Origin: Bdellovibrio bacteriovorus
Lineage (GTDB): Bacteria; Bdellovibrionota; Bdellovibrionia; Bdellovibrionales; Bdellovibrionaceae
Length of the DNA stretch: 64,000 nucleotides
Reading direction: 5' to 3'
NCBI RefSeq assembly: GCF_025558485.1
Contig: NZ_CP102930.1
Span: 186,001-250,000, forward strand
Below the pieces are notes generated by a model. That model was not told where the DNA came from. It did not search any database and saw nothing but the letters and a program-made list of their open reading frames with translations. The translations under genes and the position numbers were made by a program. The first letter of the stretch is position 1. Each line of letters opens with the position of its first letter. Shown in pieces: positions 49,313 to 58,404 of the stretch.

Positions 49313-49321
49313 TTTCCGCCC
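49300..49321 (+). terminator. Possible terminator at the end of the lipoprotein gene
   Basis: GGGCGG (49300-49305) and CCGCCC (49316-49321) flank a ten-base loop that includes the stop codon; no strong T run follows. Confidence 0.4.
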
Positions 49322-49382
49322 TCCTTCGTTGCCAGCCTTCTGTGAATCCGCTAAGCTAAAGCCTCTTTCGGGAGGTTTTTTT

Positions 49383-50036
49383 ATGAAAAAAGTGGCCGTT
49401 GTTCTTTCTGGCTGTGGTTTTAAAGACGGAAGTGAAATCACAGAGGCCGTCAGCTTGCTGGTTGGATTAAACCAGGCCGGAGCTGAAGTGTCCTGCTTTG
49501 CTCCCGACATTCAAATTCCTGTAACCGATCATCTGACCGGAAAACCTTCCGGAGAAACCCGCAGCCTGTTAGCCGAAGCCGCACGCATTGCCCGCGGACA
49601 CATCAGCAGTCTGGACAAACTGCACGCCAAGGATTTCGATGCCGTGGCATTCCCAGGTGGCTATGGTGCCGCCAAAAATCTTTGCAACTGGGCCGAAAAA
49701 GGCGCTCAGTGTGACGTCAACCCGGAAGTCAAACGCGTGATTTTGGATTTCTACAATTCCAGTAAACCTATTGGTGCACTTTGTATTGCTCCGGTGGTGG
49801 TGGCCAAGGTTTTAGGAGACAAGAAAGTCACCGTCACTATCGGTGATGATGCCGAAACAGCAGCCGAAATTCAGAAAACCGGAGCCATCCATGAAGAATG
49901 TCCTGTGAATGACTACATCACAGACCGTGAAACAAAAGTGGTAACAACCCCGGCATACATGTATGGCGATGCCAAACCCAATGAGGTCTTTGCCGGCATT
50001 TTCGGACTGGCACATGAATTGGTCGAGTGGGCTTAA
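49383..50036 (+). CDS. elbB: ElbB-type DJ-1/PfpI family protein
   Basis: Start at ATG 49383 with GGGAGG upstream. The 217-residue protein begins KKVAVVLSGCGFKDGSEITEA, the ElbB signature, has FPGGYGAAKNLCNWA and the nucleophile elbow Cys in IGALCIAPVVVAKVL. ElbB (once linked to isoprenoid synthesis) belongs to the class I glutamine-amidotransferase-like superfamily and shows glyoxalase activity in E. coli. Length and motifs match well. Confidence 0.92.
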   Translation: MKKVAVVLSGCGFKDGSEITEAVSLLVGLNQAGAEVSCFAPDIQIPVTDHLTGKPSGETRSLLAEAARIARGHISSLDKLHAKDFDAVAFPGGYGAAKNLCNWAEKGAQCDVNPEVKRVILDFYNSSKPIGALCIAPVVVAKVLGDKKVTVTIGDDAETAAEIQKTGAIHEECPVNDYITDRETKVVTTPAYMYGDAKPNEVFAGIFGLAHELVEWA

Positions 50037-50071
50037 GATTTTTTAGCATAAGTTAGGATTTAAGAATTTTT

Positions 50072-51163
50072 ATGAAGCAAGTTGTAGCATTGATTTTTGG
50101 TGGCAAGTCCGCAGAACATGAAGTTTCAATGCGTTCTGCAAAGAACGTGGCCGATGCGCTGGATAAAGACAAATACTCTCCGGTCATTATCGGCATCAGT
50201 AAAGAAGGCAGTTGGTATCGCTTCCCGGACATGAAGGTGTTCACAGAAGCCACCAAGATCGTCGATCAATCCCTTCCCACAAATGCAGAGCCCGTGGCTT
50301 TGATGTCTTTGCAGGGAAAACCGGTTCTTTATTCCCTGAAAGATCACTCCAAGACTCATGTGGATATTGCCTTCCCGATCATGCACGGAACCATGGGTGA
50401 AGACGGCACCATTCAGGGCCTGTTCAAAATGGTGCAACTGCCATTTGTCGGCTGCGGTGTCTGGTCTTCCGCTGCGGGCATGGACAAGGAAATCATGAAG
50501 CGCCTTTTGCAGGTCGCAAAAATTCCCAATGCCAAGTACATGCTGCTGACCCCGCAGAACAACACCAGCTACAACGACGTGGTCGCCCAGCTGGGAACTC
50601 CGTTCTTTATTAAACCTGCCAATGCGGGCTCCTCTGTAGGGGTTCATAAAATCAAATCCGCAGAGGATTTCGCCGTGAAACTGAAAGATGCCTTCCAGTT
50701 TGACACCAAGGTTCTGGCAGAGGAATTCATTCAAGGGCGCGAGATCGAGTGCTCTGTTATGGGTCTGAACCAGGCACCGAAGGCCTCTTTGCCGGGTGAA
50801 ATTATTCCTCAGCATGAGTTCTATTCTTACGAAGCCAAGTATATCGACGACAACGGGGCTTTATTGAAAATTCCTGCGGAGTTCCCGGAAACGACCATCA
50901 AAGCCATTCAAAAGCTGGCAGAACAGACTTATCAAACAATGGGCTGTGATGGCCTGACACGCGTGGATTTCTTTGTTCGCCCCAACGGCGATCTGTATAT
51001 TAACGAGATCAACACCATTCCGGGCTTTACCAAGATTTCCATGTATCCAAAGATGTGGGAAGCTTCGGGTTTAAGTTACAAAGATTTGATTACACAACTG
51101 CTGCAACTGGGTTTTGAAAAGCATCAGGCAGAACAAAAGCTAAAAACCAGCTATCTGGATTAA
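50072..51163 (+). CDS. ddl: D-alanine--D-alanine ligase
   Basis: Makes the D-Ala-D-Ala dipeptide of peptidoglycan precursors. A 363-residue ATP-grasp enzyme: N-terminal [27 protein letters not shown], the ATP loop [33 protein letters not shown] and metal-binding [19 protein letters not shown]. Longer than DdlB and close to DdlA in pattern. It is followed by a strong terminator. Confidence 0.96.
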   Translation: MKQVVALIFGGKSAEHEVSMRSAKNVADALDKDKYSPVIIGISKEGSWYRFPDMKVFTEATKIVDQSLPTNAEPVALMSLQGKPVLYSLKDHSKTHVDIAFPIMHGTMGEDGTIQGLFKMVQLPFVGCGVWSSAAGMDKEIMKRLLQVAKIPNAKYMLLTPQNNTSYNDVVAQLGTPFFIKPANAGSSVGVHKIKSAEDFAVKLKDAFQFDTKVLAEEFIQGREIECSVMGLNQAPKASLPGEIIPQHEFYSYEAKYIDDNGALLKIPAEFPETTIKAIQKLAEQTYQTMGCDGLTRVDFFVRPNGDLYINEINTIPGFTKISMYPKMWEASGLSYKDLITQLLQLGFEKHQAEQKLKTSYLD

Positions 51164-51184
51164 TTTTTCGCAATATTTCTTTCT

Positions 51185-51216
51185 GAAGCCCCTCCCAAAG
51201 TGAGGGGCTTCATTCT
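51185..51216 (+). terminator. Rho-independent terminator after ddl
   Basis: GAAGCCCCTC (51185-51194), seven-base loop and GAGGGGCTTC (51202-51211), followed by T-rich sequence. Confidence 0.92.
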
Positions 51217-51287
51217 TATGTCCTGATGTTATTTGAAAAATTCTTTTGTTTACAACATTAGTCGTATATGCCGATACATTAGTGCAT

Positions 51288-53288
51288 ATGGGACTACGTC
51301 GTTTTTGGAAATTTCTTTCTGTAGCAAATAAGCTCTATATCGTTATCGGAGTCATGGCACTACTGATCGCGCTGGAATTATTCACGCTGTATTTTGCCAT
51401 GAATACTCTGTCCTCTGTCCGTGCCTTTGTTACCGGTGAAAGCATGTGGTCCAAGGGACAAAAGGATGCCGTGCTGAATTTGCACAAGTATGCACGCACC
51501 CGTGACGTTCTTTATTATCAAAACTTTCTGGATAACGTGCAAATTCCTTTGGGGGATTACAAAGCCCGTTCTGCGCTGGAGGAAGTCCCTCCCAATCGCG
51601 AAAAAGCCTTTGAAGGCTTCCGCGAAGGCAAGGTCCACCCCGATGACATCCCCGGAGTCATCCGCCTGATCGTGCGCTTCCATGATTTTAAGTACGTTAA
51701 AAAAGCCATCGCGATCTGGAAAGAGGGTGATGACATGACCCATGAGCTGATTGCTCATGGAAACACTCTGCATGATCTGATTCAAAAAGGCGCCCGTGAA
51801 AGTGACATCATTCAGGCCTTGGACAAAGTCGATTCACTCAACGACCGTCTGACTGTTTTAGAGGAAGCCTTCTCGAACACTTTGGGCGAAGGATCACGCT
51901 GGCTGGAATATGTTCTGATGGTGACCCTGATCTTTGCAGTGCTGATCGTGGAAGGCACCGGTTTGCTGTTGACCATTTCCTTCAGCCGCAATCTTTCCAA
52001 AGGCCTGACTGAACTGAACGATGCCGCCTTCAAAGTCGGCGAAGGAAAATTTGACGTGGCGGTACCCGTGCGTTCCGGTGACGAACTGGGACAACTGGCT
52101 GAATCCATTAACAACATGGCCCAGCACTTAAGCAGCAGCATCGGCGAACGCCGTCAGGCCGAACAGGCCAGTCAGCTAAAAAGTCTGTTCCTGGCCAATA
52201 TGAGTCACGAGATTCGCACACCTTTGGCGGCTATCATCGGTTTTTCTGATCTGCTGAAAGATTCAAATCTGAATGAAGATGAACGCCAGCAATATGTGAA
52301 CATTATTCATCGCACCGGCGAACATCTGACCCGTATTATCAACGACATTCTGGATCTTTCAAAAGTGGAAGCCGGGCACTTGGAGCTGGAACCACATAAT
52401 GTGAATCTGTCCTCGTTGCTAAGTGATTTGCATATTTTGATGGTGGCCCGTGTGGGTTCCAAACCCGTGCATGTGGAATTCAACCGCCGTGGTCTGATTC
52501 CGGATATCATCCGCACCGATCCTTTGCGCCTGCGCCAGATCCTGACCAACATTCTGGGCAATGCCGTCAAATTCACAGATGAAGGCTACGTCCGAATGAC
52601 TTACGAAATCTCCGGCCCTTATCTGGCTTTCACGATCAAAGATACCGGTGTGGGGATTTCCACGTCCCAGCGCAGTCTGCTGTTCCAGGCATTCAGCCAG
52701 ATCGACAATTCGATCTCGCGCAAATATGAAGGCACAGGCCTGGGTCTGGTGCTGTCCCGCCGTCTGGCCCAGATGATGGGTGGTGATGTCACTTTGGAAG
52801 AAGGTGACGCCGCCAAAGGCAGTACATTTACTGTTAAAATTGCCCTGGATATTCCCAACACCCCAAAGACCAAACATCCTGTCGGATCAACAAAGGAGGT
52901 TCACTTGGGACAACAGCTGTCATCCACATCCATTTTGCTGGTTGATGATGTCGAGGACAACCGCCTGCTGATTCAAAGAATGCTGGCCAAACGAGGTGCC
53001 CATTTAACTCTGGCCACCAACGGTCAGGAAGGCCTGTCAAAAGCTCTGGAAAAAGAATACGACATCATCCTGATGGACATTCAGATGCCGGTGATGGATG
53101 GATATACCGCCACTAAAAAATTGCGTCAGGCCGGATACCGCAAACCCATCATTGCCTTGACGGCACATGCGATGAAAGATGATCGCGAAAGATGTATTGA
53201 GGCTGGTTGCACGGATTATTTGACCAAACCCGTGCAGGTGGAATCACTGATTCAGACGATTCTGAATTATTCGATGGAAAACAATTAA
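51288..53288 (+). CDS. Membrane hybrid histidine kinase with HAMP and receiver domains
   Basis: About 666 residues from ATG 51288 (MGLRRFWKFLSVANKLYI). There is one transmembrane helix at residues 18-40, an extracytoplasmic sensor of about 160 residues and a second helix near 205-230. HAMP follows (SRNLSKGLTELNDAAFKVGEG), then HisKA with ANMSHEIRTPLAAIIGFS, HATPase (NILGNAVKFT, DTGVGIS, GTGLGLVLS) and a C-terminal receiver with IILMDIQMPVMDGYTATKKL. It should autophosphorylate and relay internally. Its stop overlaps the convergent lipoprotein gene end by four bases. An upstream TTG reading is less likely. Confidence 0.93.
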   Translation: MGLRRFWKFLSVANKLYIVIGVMALLIALELFTLYFAMNTLSSVRAFVTGESMWSKGQKDAVLNLHKYARTRDVLYYQNFLDNVQIPLGDYKARSALEEVPPNREKAFEGFREGKVHPDDIPGVIRLIVRFHDFKYVKKAIAIWKEGDDMTHELIAHGNTLHDLIQKGARESDIIQALDKVDSLNDRLTVLEEAFSNTLGEGSRWLEYVLMVTLIFAVLIVEGTGLLLTISFSRNLSKGLTELNDAAFKVGEGKFDVAVPVRSGDELGQLAESINNMAQHLSSSIGERRQAEQASQLKSLFLANMSHEIRTPLAAIIGFSDLLKDSNLNEDERQQYVNIIHRTGEHLTRIINDILDLSKVEAGHLELEPHNVNLSSLLSDLHILMVARVGSKPVHVEFNRRGLIPDIIRTDPLRLRQILTNILGNAVKFTDEGYVRMTYEISGPYLAFTIKDTGVGISTSQRSLLFQAFSQIDNSISRKYEGTGLGLVLSRRLAQMMGGDVTLEEGDAAKGSTFTVKIALDIPNTPKTKHPVGSTKEVHLGQQLSSTSILLVDDVEDNRLLIQRMLAKRGAHLTLATNGQEGLSKALEKEYDIILMDIQMPVMDGYTATKKLRQAGYRKPIIALTAHAMKDDRERCIEAGCTDYLTKPVQVESLIQTILNYSMENN

Positions 53289-54241
53289 TAGCAGGTGGCT
53301 TTTCCATCACGGGTTACACAGATCGTCTCTGCGATTCCATTGGCTCCGCTGGCTCCTGTTGCCCCCATCTCTCCTTCGGGGCCTTTCACAGGAAGAACTT
53401 CCAATGGGCAATACGCCCCAAAGGGTTCCGCATTGAAAGTCCGGCCCGGCTTTCCGCCTTCACCTCCACGCCCGCCTAATCCCCCGCGACCACCCAGGCC
53501 AGGGTGTTTATAAAACTGATAGGCAAAAAGGCTTCCCTTTTGAATTTTGATTTCCAGCGTTCCCGAACTTCCGCCAGCAGCTCCGCCCCCTCCGGGATGA
53601 CCTTTCTTACCCTGACCACCATCGCCACCCACCTGACTTTTGGGAATCCGGCCAGCTGAACAGCGGGCTTGAAGCGAGTTGCGCCCGGCGACTCCTTTCA
53701 TGCTGTGATCTGGCGCCGCTCCGACAAGGCCGTCACCGCCATGTTCTCCGCGCATTTCAATGAACAAGCGTCCTTCTTCAGCCATACTGATATCCAGAAA
53801 CAAGTGTCCTCCAGAACGGCCGGGCACATTCAAAGGTGCCTTTGTTCCCGCTGCGAAGGTATGAATTCGCCCTCGTGCAGAGATCAAGTGATCAATATGC
53901 AAACGCACCCGGTGTCCCATCGTGTACAGAACAGAGCCTTCGGTAAAAATCATCTCTTTGATATGAAACTCCATGTCTTCGACTTTTCGGGACATAGCCG
54001 GGCTGCCCGCCTTGTAAAGGTTGTATTCCAGATCCTTGCGCGACAGAATTTGCCCCTGAAAAACAAACATCTCACCTTCGATAACAACGCGGTCGATCTT
54101 TTTTTCATCAACCATAACCGGCACCGCCGGAGCCTGTGGGGAGCTTGTCTCCGGGTCTTCATTTTCATCCCGGACTTCGATACATCCCACTTGGGCCAAT
54201 AAAATCACCAACGAGCAGAAAATCAGAATCATTTTTTTCAT
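53285..54241 (-). CDS. Glycine-rich lipoprotein with collagen-like segments
   Basis: A 318-residue protein with a lipoprotein signal (FCSLVILLAQVGC-IEV). The N-terminal half is beta-rich (residues 45-150). The C-terminal half contains glycine-rich runs (GGDGGQGKKGHPGGGGAAGG, GLGGRGGLGGRGGEGGKPGR) and short collagen-like GxY triplets (GPEGEMGATGASGANG). Four Cys near the end may pair. It probably forms an extended surface or periplasmic structure. Function unknown; single gene, convergent with the hybrid kinase. Confidence 0.75.
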   Translation of the reverse strand: MKKMILIFCSLVILLAQVGCIEVRDENEDPETSSPQAPAVPVMVDEKKIDRVVIEGEMFVFQGQILSRKDLEYNLYKAGSPAMSRKVEDMEFHIKEMIFTEGSVLYTMGHRVRLHIDHLISARGRIHTFAAGTKAPLNVPGRSGGHLFLDISMAEEGRLFIEMRGEHGGDGLVGAAPDHSMKGVAGRNSLQARCSAGRIPKSQVGGDGGQGKKGHPGGGGAAGGSSGTLEIKIQKGSLFAYQFYKHPGLGGRGGLGGRGGEGGKPGRTFNAEPFGAYCPLEVLPVKGPEGEMGATGASGANGIAETICVTRDGKATCY

Positions 54242-54433
54242 GGAAAACCCCTTTTGCAGATTTCAAACGCAAAAAACGCCTTCCAAAATCAGTTCCCCGA
54301 TGGGACCTTCCGCCTTCCTTTTCACATCCGAAGCCCGGACTTTCGCCTGTGAACAGCTTTTGCATAGATACATTAATGCTCCGGAATGGAGACTTCGTCA
54401 GGACGACGATGAACGCCCCAAGGATAGAGGCAA

Positions 54434-54640
54434 ATGGAATACAGCAAGATCAACTACTTTGAAAAAGCCGAGTCAGCGCAACACCGCGAGTTCATCATTT
54501 CCCAAAACAATTGCATACTTTGCGGCACCGTACTGGAGCTAAAACACATCGCGGACCGCGAAATATCTGAAGTCAAAGAAGAAGCCTTCTGCCCGCATTG
54601 CGAAGTCAAAACACGCAACCGCACCCACATCCTGAACTAA
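54434..54640 (+). CDS. Small zinc-ribbon-like protein
   Basis: A 68-residue protein with two Cys pairs, CILCG (residues 27-31) and CPHC (about 53-56), spaced as in a treble or ribbon zinc site. The rest is acidic and helical. A GGATAGAGG stretch lies upstream of the ATG. It might bind nucleic acid or a protein partner. No named family. Confidence 0.7.
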   Translation: MEYSKINYFEKAESAQHREFIISQNNCILCGTVLELKHIADREISEVKEEAFCPHCEVKTRNRTHILN

Positions 54641-54683
54641 GTCCAGCCAATGTTTCGACGGGAATCTTGTCAGATGATTGACG

Positions 54684-56069
54684 TTACCGGGTTCCCGTCA
54701 AGATCTTAACATCCGAATAGAACGAGCCCGCCCAGGACATATCAGGATTGCCGAAGCTGGACTGCTTATGGCCAAAGACCGTCAGATCTTCCCCATTCAT
54801 CCATTCATTCATCCAGACTTGAGCACACTCCAGGGCCCCCATAACCTTGTCGATTTTTTCCGGCGGTCCCCAGATTACGGCGGAATGAGCCAGATAAGAT
54901 GTATTCACCCACTTGGCGATTTCGTGCTGATACTTCACGGGCGTGATTAAAAACAACGGCCCCTGAATTTCATCCTGTTGCAAGACTGAACAGTTCGGCA
55001 GATCAATCATCATCACAGGTTTTACAAAGTAACCGGAGCTTGATGTTCTTTCCGCCCCCCACGCCACCTTGCCATGTTCGGAAACACCACTTTGGGTCTT
55101 TTTTAAGACTTCCTCAACCGCCTCTGCTGAAATCAACGGTGTCCAGGCTGATGAACCTGAGGGGTCTGTCAAAGGCTCTAACTTATCCAGAGCGGTTTTA
55201 AGAGATTCCATAAATTCTTTTTGCATGGATTCCAGAATAAACAAGCGCGACGTGTTCCAACACATCTGCCCCTGCCCAATCAGGAATGAGCGAAGAATTT
55301 CATCCATGTGATTTGTAAAATCAGCTCCGGCCAAAATAATTGACGCGTTTTTCACACTTCCGGACAGCTGCATTTTTTTAAATTGCGAAAGCCCGGCCTT
55401 GGCAATGCTTTCCATCGTGCTGGTTTTACCCGCGGCAGCGACAGCATGAATACTGGGATGTCCGGCAATAACTTTTCCAACCTCCGCGTCACCTTGCAGA
55501 AGATTTACCACTCCTGCCGGAACCGCAGCTGCTTGCAGCACCTCACCAAGGATATGAGCGGTGATCGGGGATTTTTCAGAAATCTTAATCACGCAGACAT
55601 TTCCGGCCGCCAGGGCTGGAGCCAAACGCTCTGTCACCAGACGCAACGACAGCGACCAGCAGGTGACAATACCGACCAATCCCACAGGTTGCACAAGCAC
55701 TTGGGGCGAAAGTTCCTGTTTAAGGGAATCTGCCGTTTGACGCAGAATTTGAATTGCCACCTGCACAGAGTTTTCCAGCACAAACTTTTGTGAAAGCCCC
55801 TGATCCAAGGCCTCTTGATAAGCATACTCGGCAGCTTTATTTTCCAAAGCCTGCGCCATTTTTTGCAGTATCTGCGCCCGTTCGTTGCGTGACAGATCCT
55901 TGAATGCGGGTGCCGCCTTCTTGGCACTTTGAATGGCCTTGATCACGTCCATCGCATCCGACGCCGTGACCTCGGCTAGCAGTTGACCGTCAAAAGGAGA
56001 ATATTTTGCGATTTTTTTCTGACTGTCGGAAGGGACAAATGCCCCTCCGATAAAGTTTTGCAGTTCCAA
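54684..56069 (-). CDS. Aldehyde dehydrogenase-family protein with degenerate active site
   Basis: The 461-residue protein has the ALDH fold throughout (LAPALAAGNVCVIKISEKSP, VVNLLQGDAEVGKVIAGHP, and the C-terminal NEWMNGEDL region). The catalytic Cys remains in GQMCW. Other key positions are altered: the PWNFP motif reads CWSLS, so the oxyanion Asn is Ser. FTGSTxxG reads AAAGKTS, and the LELGG motif reads MQLSG, so the general-base Glu is Gln. Activity as a normal dehydrogenase is doubtful. It stands nine bases downstream of the cheD-cheB gene and may be expressed with it. Confidence 0.85.
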   Translation of the reverse strand: MELQNFIGGAFVPSDSQKKIAKYSPFDGQLLAEVTASDAMDVIKAIQSAKKAAPAFKDLSRNERAQILQKMAQALENKAAEYAYQEALDQGLSQKFVLENSVQVAIQILRQTADSLKQELSPQVLVQPVGLVGIVTCWSLSLRLVTERLAPALAAGNVCVIKISEKSPITAHILGEVLQAAAVPAGVVNLLQGDAEVGKVIAGHPSIHAVAAAGKTSTMESIAKAGLSQFKKMQLSGSVKNASIILAGADFTNHMDEILRSFLIGQGQMCWNTSRLFILESMQKEFMESLKTALDKLEPLTDPSGSSAWTPLISAEAVEEVLKKTQSGVSEHGKVAWGAERTSSSGYFVKPVMMIDLPNCSVLQQDEIQGPLFLITPVKYQHEIAKWVNTSYLAHSAVIWGPPEKIDKVMGALECAQVWMNEWMNGEDLTVFGHKQSSFGNPDMSWAGSFYSDVKILTGTR

Positions 56070-56077
56070 CGAAGATC

Positions 56078-57640
56078 CTAATATAAGTTTTGGTTTCGAT
56101 ACTGCATCAGATGATGCGCCAACATGTCGGCATTGAGTATCTCATCCGCCACTCCCAATTCAATGGCTTTCTGTGGGGCATAGGGAAATTGCGCCTCGTC
56201 GGGGTGTTGCACCACAGTGGCACCGCCGGCTTTCTGCACTTCCACCAAACCATCGACTCCGTCAGCACCAAACCCACCCAGCAAAACAGCATAAACCCCT
56301 TGTGCATAGGCTTGGGATGCCGACTGGAATAACACCGTGCTTGACGGCAGCTGCGAAGAAACCGGAGCACCTTTCACAATGTTGATCATCGGCCCCTGTG
56401 GGCGTGACACCACTTTACCGTGATGTTCAGACGGGATGAAATAGACATGTCCCATCCGCAGGAATTCGCCATCTTTTGCCACCACAGGAGTCACTTTCGA
56501 TCCGGCTTTTAACTTACTGATAAAGGCCGTCACAAAGTTTGCCACCGTACTGCACGCCACCACAACCGGAGGTGTATCGGCAGCAAGGCCCTTAATAAAT
56601 TTTTCCAGGGAATCCGCACTGCCCGCATTGCCGCCCAGTACGATCACCTTCAGCTCTGCCGCCTTCTTGCGTGGAATTGTTGAAAGGGTCGTTGTTCTAA
56701 GTGCCTGGGGTGCCGGTGCTTCTTTAAGTTTCTTCAGAATATTCACCGAAGCTGCCGCACGAACTTTTTCCACCAGCATTCCCGCCAGATCTTTCAGAAC
56801 CGCCGGGTCAAACTGCGATGGTTTGTGAACAAATTCAACAGCCCCCAGCTCCAGCGACTTCATTGCCGCCTCTCCGGTGCTGGCCAAAGACGAAACCATC
56901 ACCACTGGAATCGGATGATGCTTCATCAGTTTTTCCAAAAACATCACACCGGACATCTTAGGCATCTCGATATCCAAAGTCAGAACATCCGGCTTTTTTG
57001 ACAAAATCAATTCGCGGGCCTGATAGGCATCCGCCGCAGCCCCCACGACTTCCAGACCATTTTTTGTGAACATGTTCGTAAACAGAGTTCGCACCGTCGC
57101 AGAATCATCCACCACCAGCACTTTCACATTCTTGGCAGAGGCCAAAGGCCGAAAGCCGGATAAATCCACAGGCCTGTCAACACTGCCACCTTGGGCAGAT
57201 GAATTATGCAGAACCTCAAAGGTGGCCGTGTTTACTTTGATCGTGCGCGCCGATTCACCCGCCACATTTCTTTCAAGGATGGGAATACCCAGATCACGCA
57301 GGGCTTTTTCGGCAAAATCGATATTGCGTTTGCCGATGCCCTCCCCGATTTGAGCGACACTGATGACGTTGCCACCGCCATAGATCTTTGCCTGCAACTT
57401 GCTGCGGTTGGCACCAAGACGCACGCATTCCTCCACCAGCAACGGAATCGCATGAATTCCATAGCGGGTGTTCACATGATCATCCGGAGCCCCATCAGAT
57501 AAAAGATAATGGTTCAAGCCCCCAATACGGGTTGTCGGATCATGTAGAGCCACCGCCACACAAGATCCCAATAAAGTGGATATGACGGTTTCCTCCCGAA
57601 AAGCTGCAATTTTTCCGGGAAATAAATAGTGCGTATTCAT
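56078..57640 (-). CDS. CheD-CheB fusion protein with altered methylesterase triad
   Basis: Residues 1-150 form CheD, a chemoreceptor glutamine deamidase: the catalytic Cys27 in LLGSCVAV and His44 in GGLNHYLL are intact. Residues about 175-295 are a CheB receiver (VLVVDDSATVRTLF, Asp in LTLDIEMPKMSG, KPS). The C-terminal part (330-515) is a CheB methylesterase fold, but the Ser of the GASTGG motif is Asn (GGNAGS) and the His of the QHMP motif is replaced (ACSTVANF). The Asp in GGFGADGVDG is kept. So deamidation may persist while demethylation is unlikely. It overlaps the CheW-domain gene by four bases. Confidence 0.9.
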   Translation of the reverse strand: MNTHYLFPGKIAAFREETVISTLLGSCVAVALHDPTTRIGGLNHYLLSDGAPDDHVNTRYGIHAIPLLVEECVRLGANRSKLQAKIYGGGNVISVAQIGEGIGKRNIDFAEKALRDLGIPILERNVAGESARTIKVNTATFEVLHNSSAQGGSVDRPVDLSGFRPLASAKNVKVLVVDDSATVRTLFTNMFTKNGLEVVGAAADAYQARELILSKKPDVLTLDIEMPKMSGVMFLEKLMKHHPIPVVMVSSLASTGEAAMKSLELGAVEFVHKPSQFDPAVLKDLAGMLVEKVRAAASVNILKKLKEAPAPQALRTTTLSTIPRKKAAELKVIVLGGNAGSADSLEKFIKGLAADTPPVVVACSTVANFVTAFISKLKAGSKVTPVVAKDGEFLRMGHVYFIPSEHHGKVVSRPQGPMINIVKGAPVSSQLPSSTVLFQSASQAYAQGVYAVLLGGFGADGVDGLVEVQKAGGATVVQHPDEAQFPYAPQKAIELGVADEILNADMLAHHLMQYRNQNLY

Positions 57641-58404
57641 GCTGCCACCAGTTTTTCAAGATCCAGCACCATAATACTGCGCGAGTCTTTGATAAAAAAC
57701 TGGCGAATAAAGTCGGCAGACATCATGTGGGAATGGTTTTCAATATTCTGTAATTCAGTTTCCTTCAGGCTGATCAGCTCTTCAGTACCGGTCACTTGCA
57801 GGGAAAAACGCACCCCCTGCTGTTCACAGATCACATAGAAGCGACTGTCCGATTCCACTTGAGCAAAACCATGATCCTGCAAATTCACCACAGGCACAGC
57901 TTCCCCACGGAAAGGCACAACGCCTAAAATACCGCTTTGACGGTCCGGCAGGCTGTATAAAGGCAGACGAGGACTGATTTCAATCACACTTAAAATCGGG
58001 ATTGCAAATTCCTGCTGCCCGGAACGGCAATGCAAAAGCAGAACCTCACGCAGGTTCTGAGAGTTCAGCGCAAAGCGTGTCGCCAGATCCACGCTGTCAC
58101 TTTTTTCCAGCAGCAGAGCTTCCGCATAGGACTTCAGGGTCTTTAAGGCTTTCAAAAGCTCGCTGGCACTTTGGATGTGTTCTGACTTTTCGTCGAATCC
58201 TTCCAGCCAGGGCGCCAAAAAAGAAAATTCATTTGTACGGGCATCCACGGCCCAACTGCGGGCCTGTTCCGCCACTTCACCACGGATACGGCGCCAAAGG
58301 TTTTCATCCGTCAGGTCTGAAAACTTATCGACTTCCTTAACCAGGCTGTCCAGAAAATAGGATTTCAGTTCGGCTGTGAAATCATCACCAAAGAAATCAC
58401 TCAT
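57637..58404 (-). CDS. CheW-domain chemotaxis coupling protein with N-terminal extension
   Basis: The C-terminal 150 residues are a CheW fold: LLLHCRSGQQEFAIPILSVIEISP, LYSLPDRQSGILGVVPFRGEAVPVVNL and the ending SIMVLDLEKL. The N-terminal 100 residues are helical, acidic and not part of CheW. It should couple receptors with CheA. It overlaps cheA and cheD-cheB by four bases each, so the three form one operon. Confidence 0.88.
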   Translation of the reverse strand: MSDFFGDDFTAELKSYFLDSLVKEVDKFSDLTDENLWRRIRGEVAEQARSWAVDARTNEFSFLAPWLEGFDEKSEHIQSASELLKALKTLKSYAEALLLEKSDSVDLATRFALNSQNLREVLLLHCRSGQQEFAIPILSVIEISPRLPLYSLPDRQSGILGVVPFRGEAVPVVNLQDHGFAQVESDSRFYVICEQQGVRFSLQVTGTEELISLKETELQNIENHSHMMSADFIRQFFIKDSRSIMVLDLEKLVAA

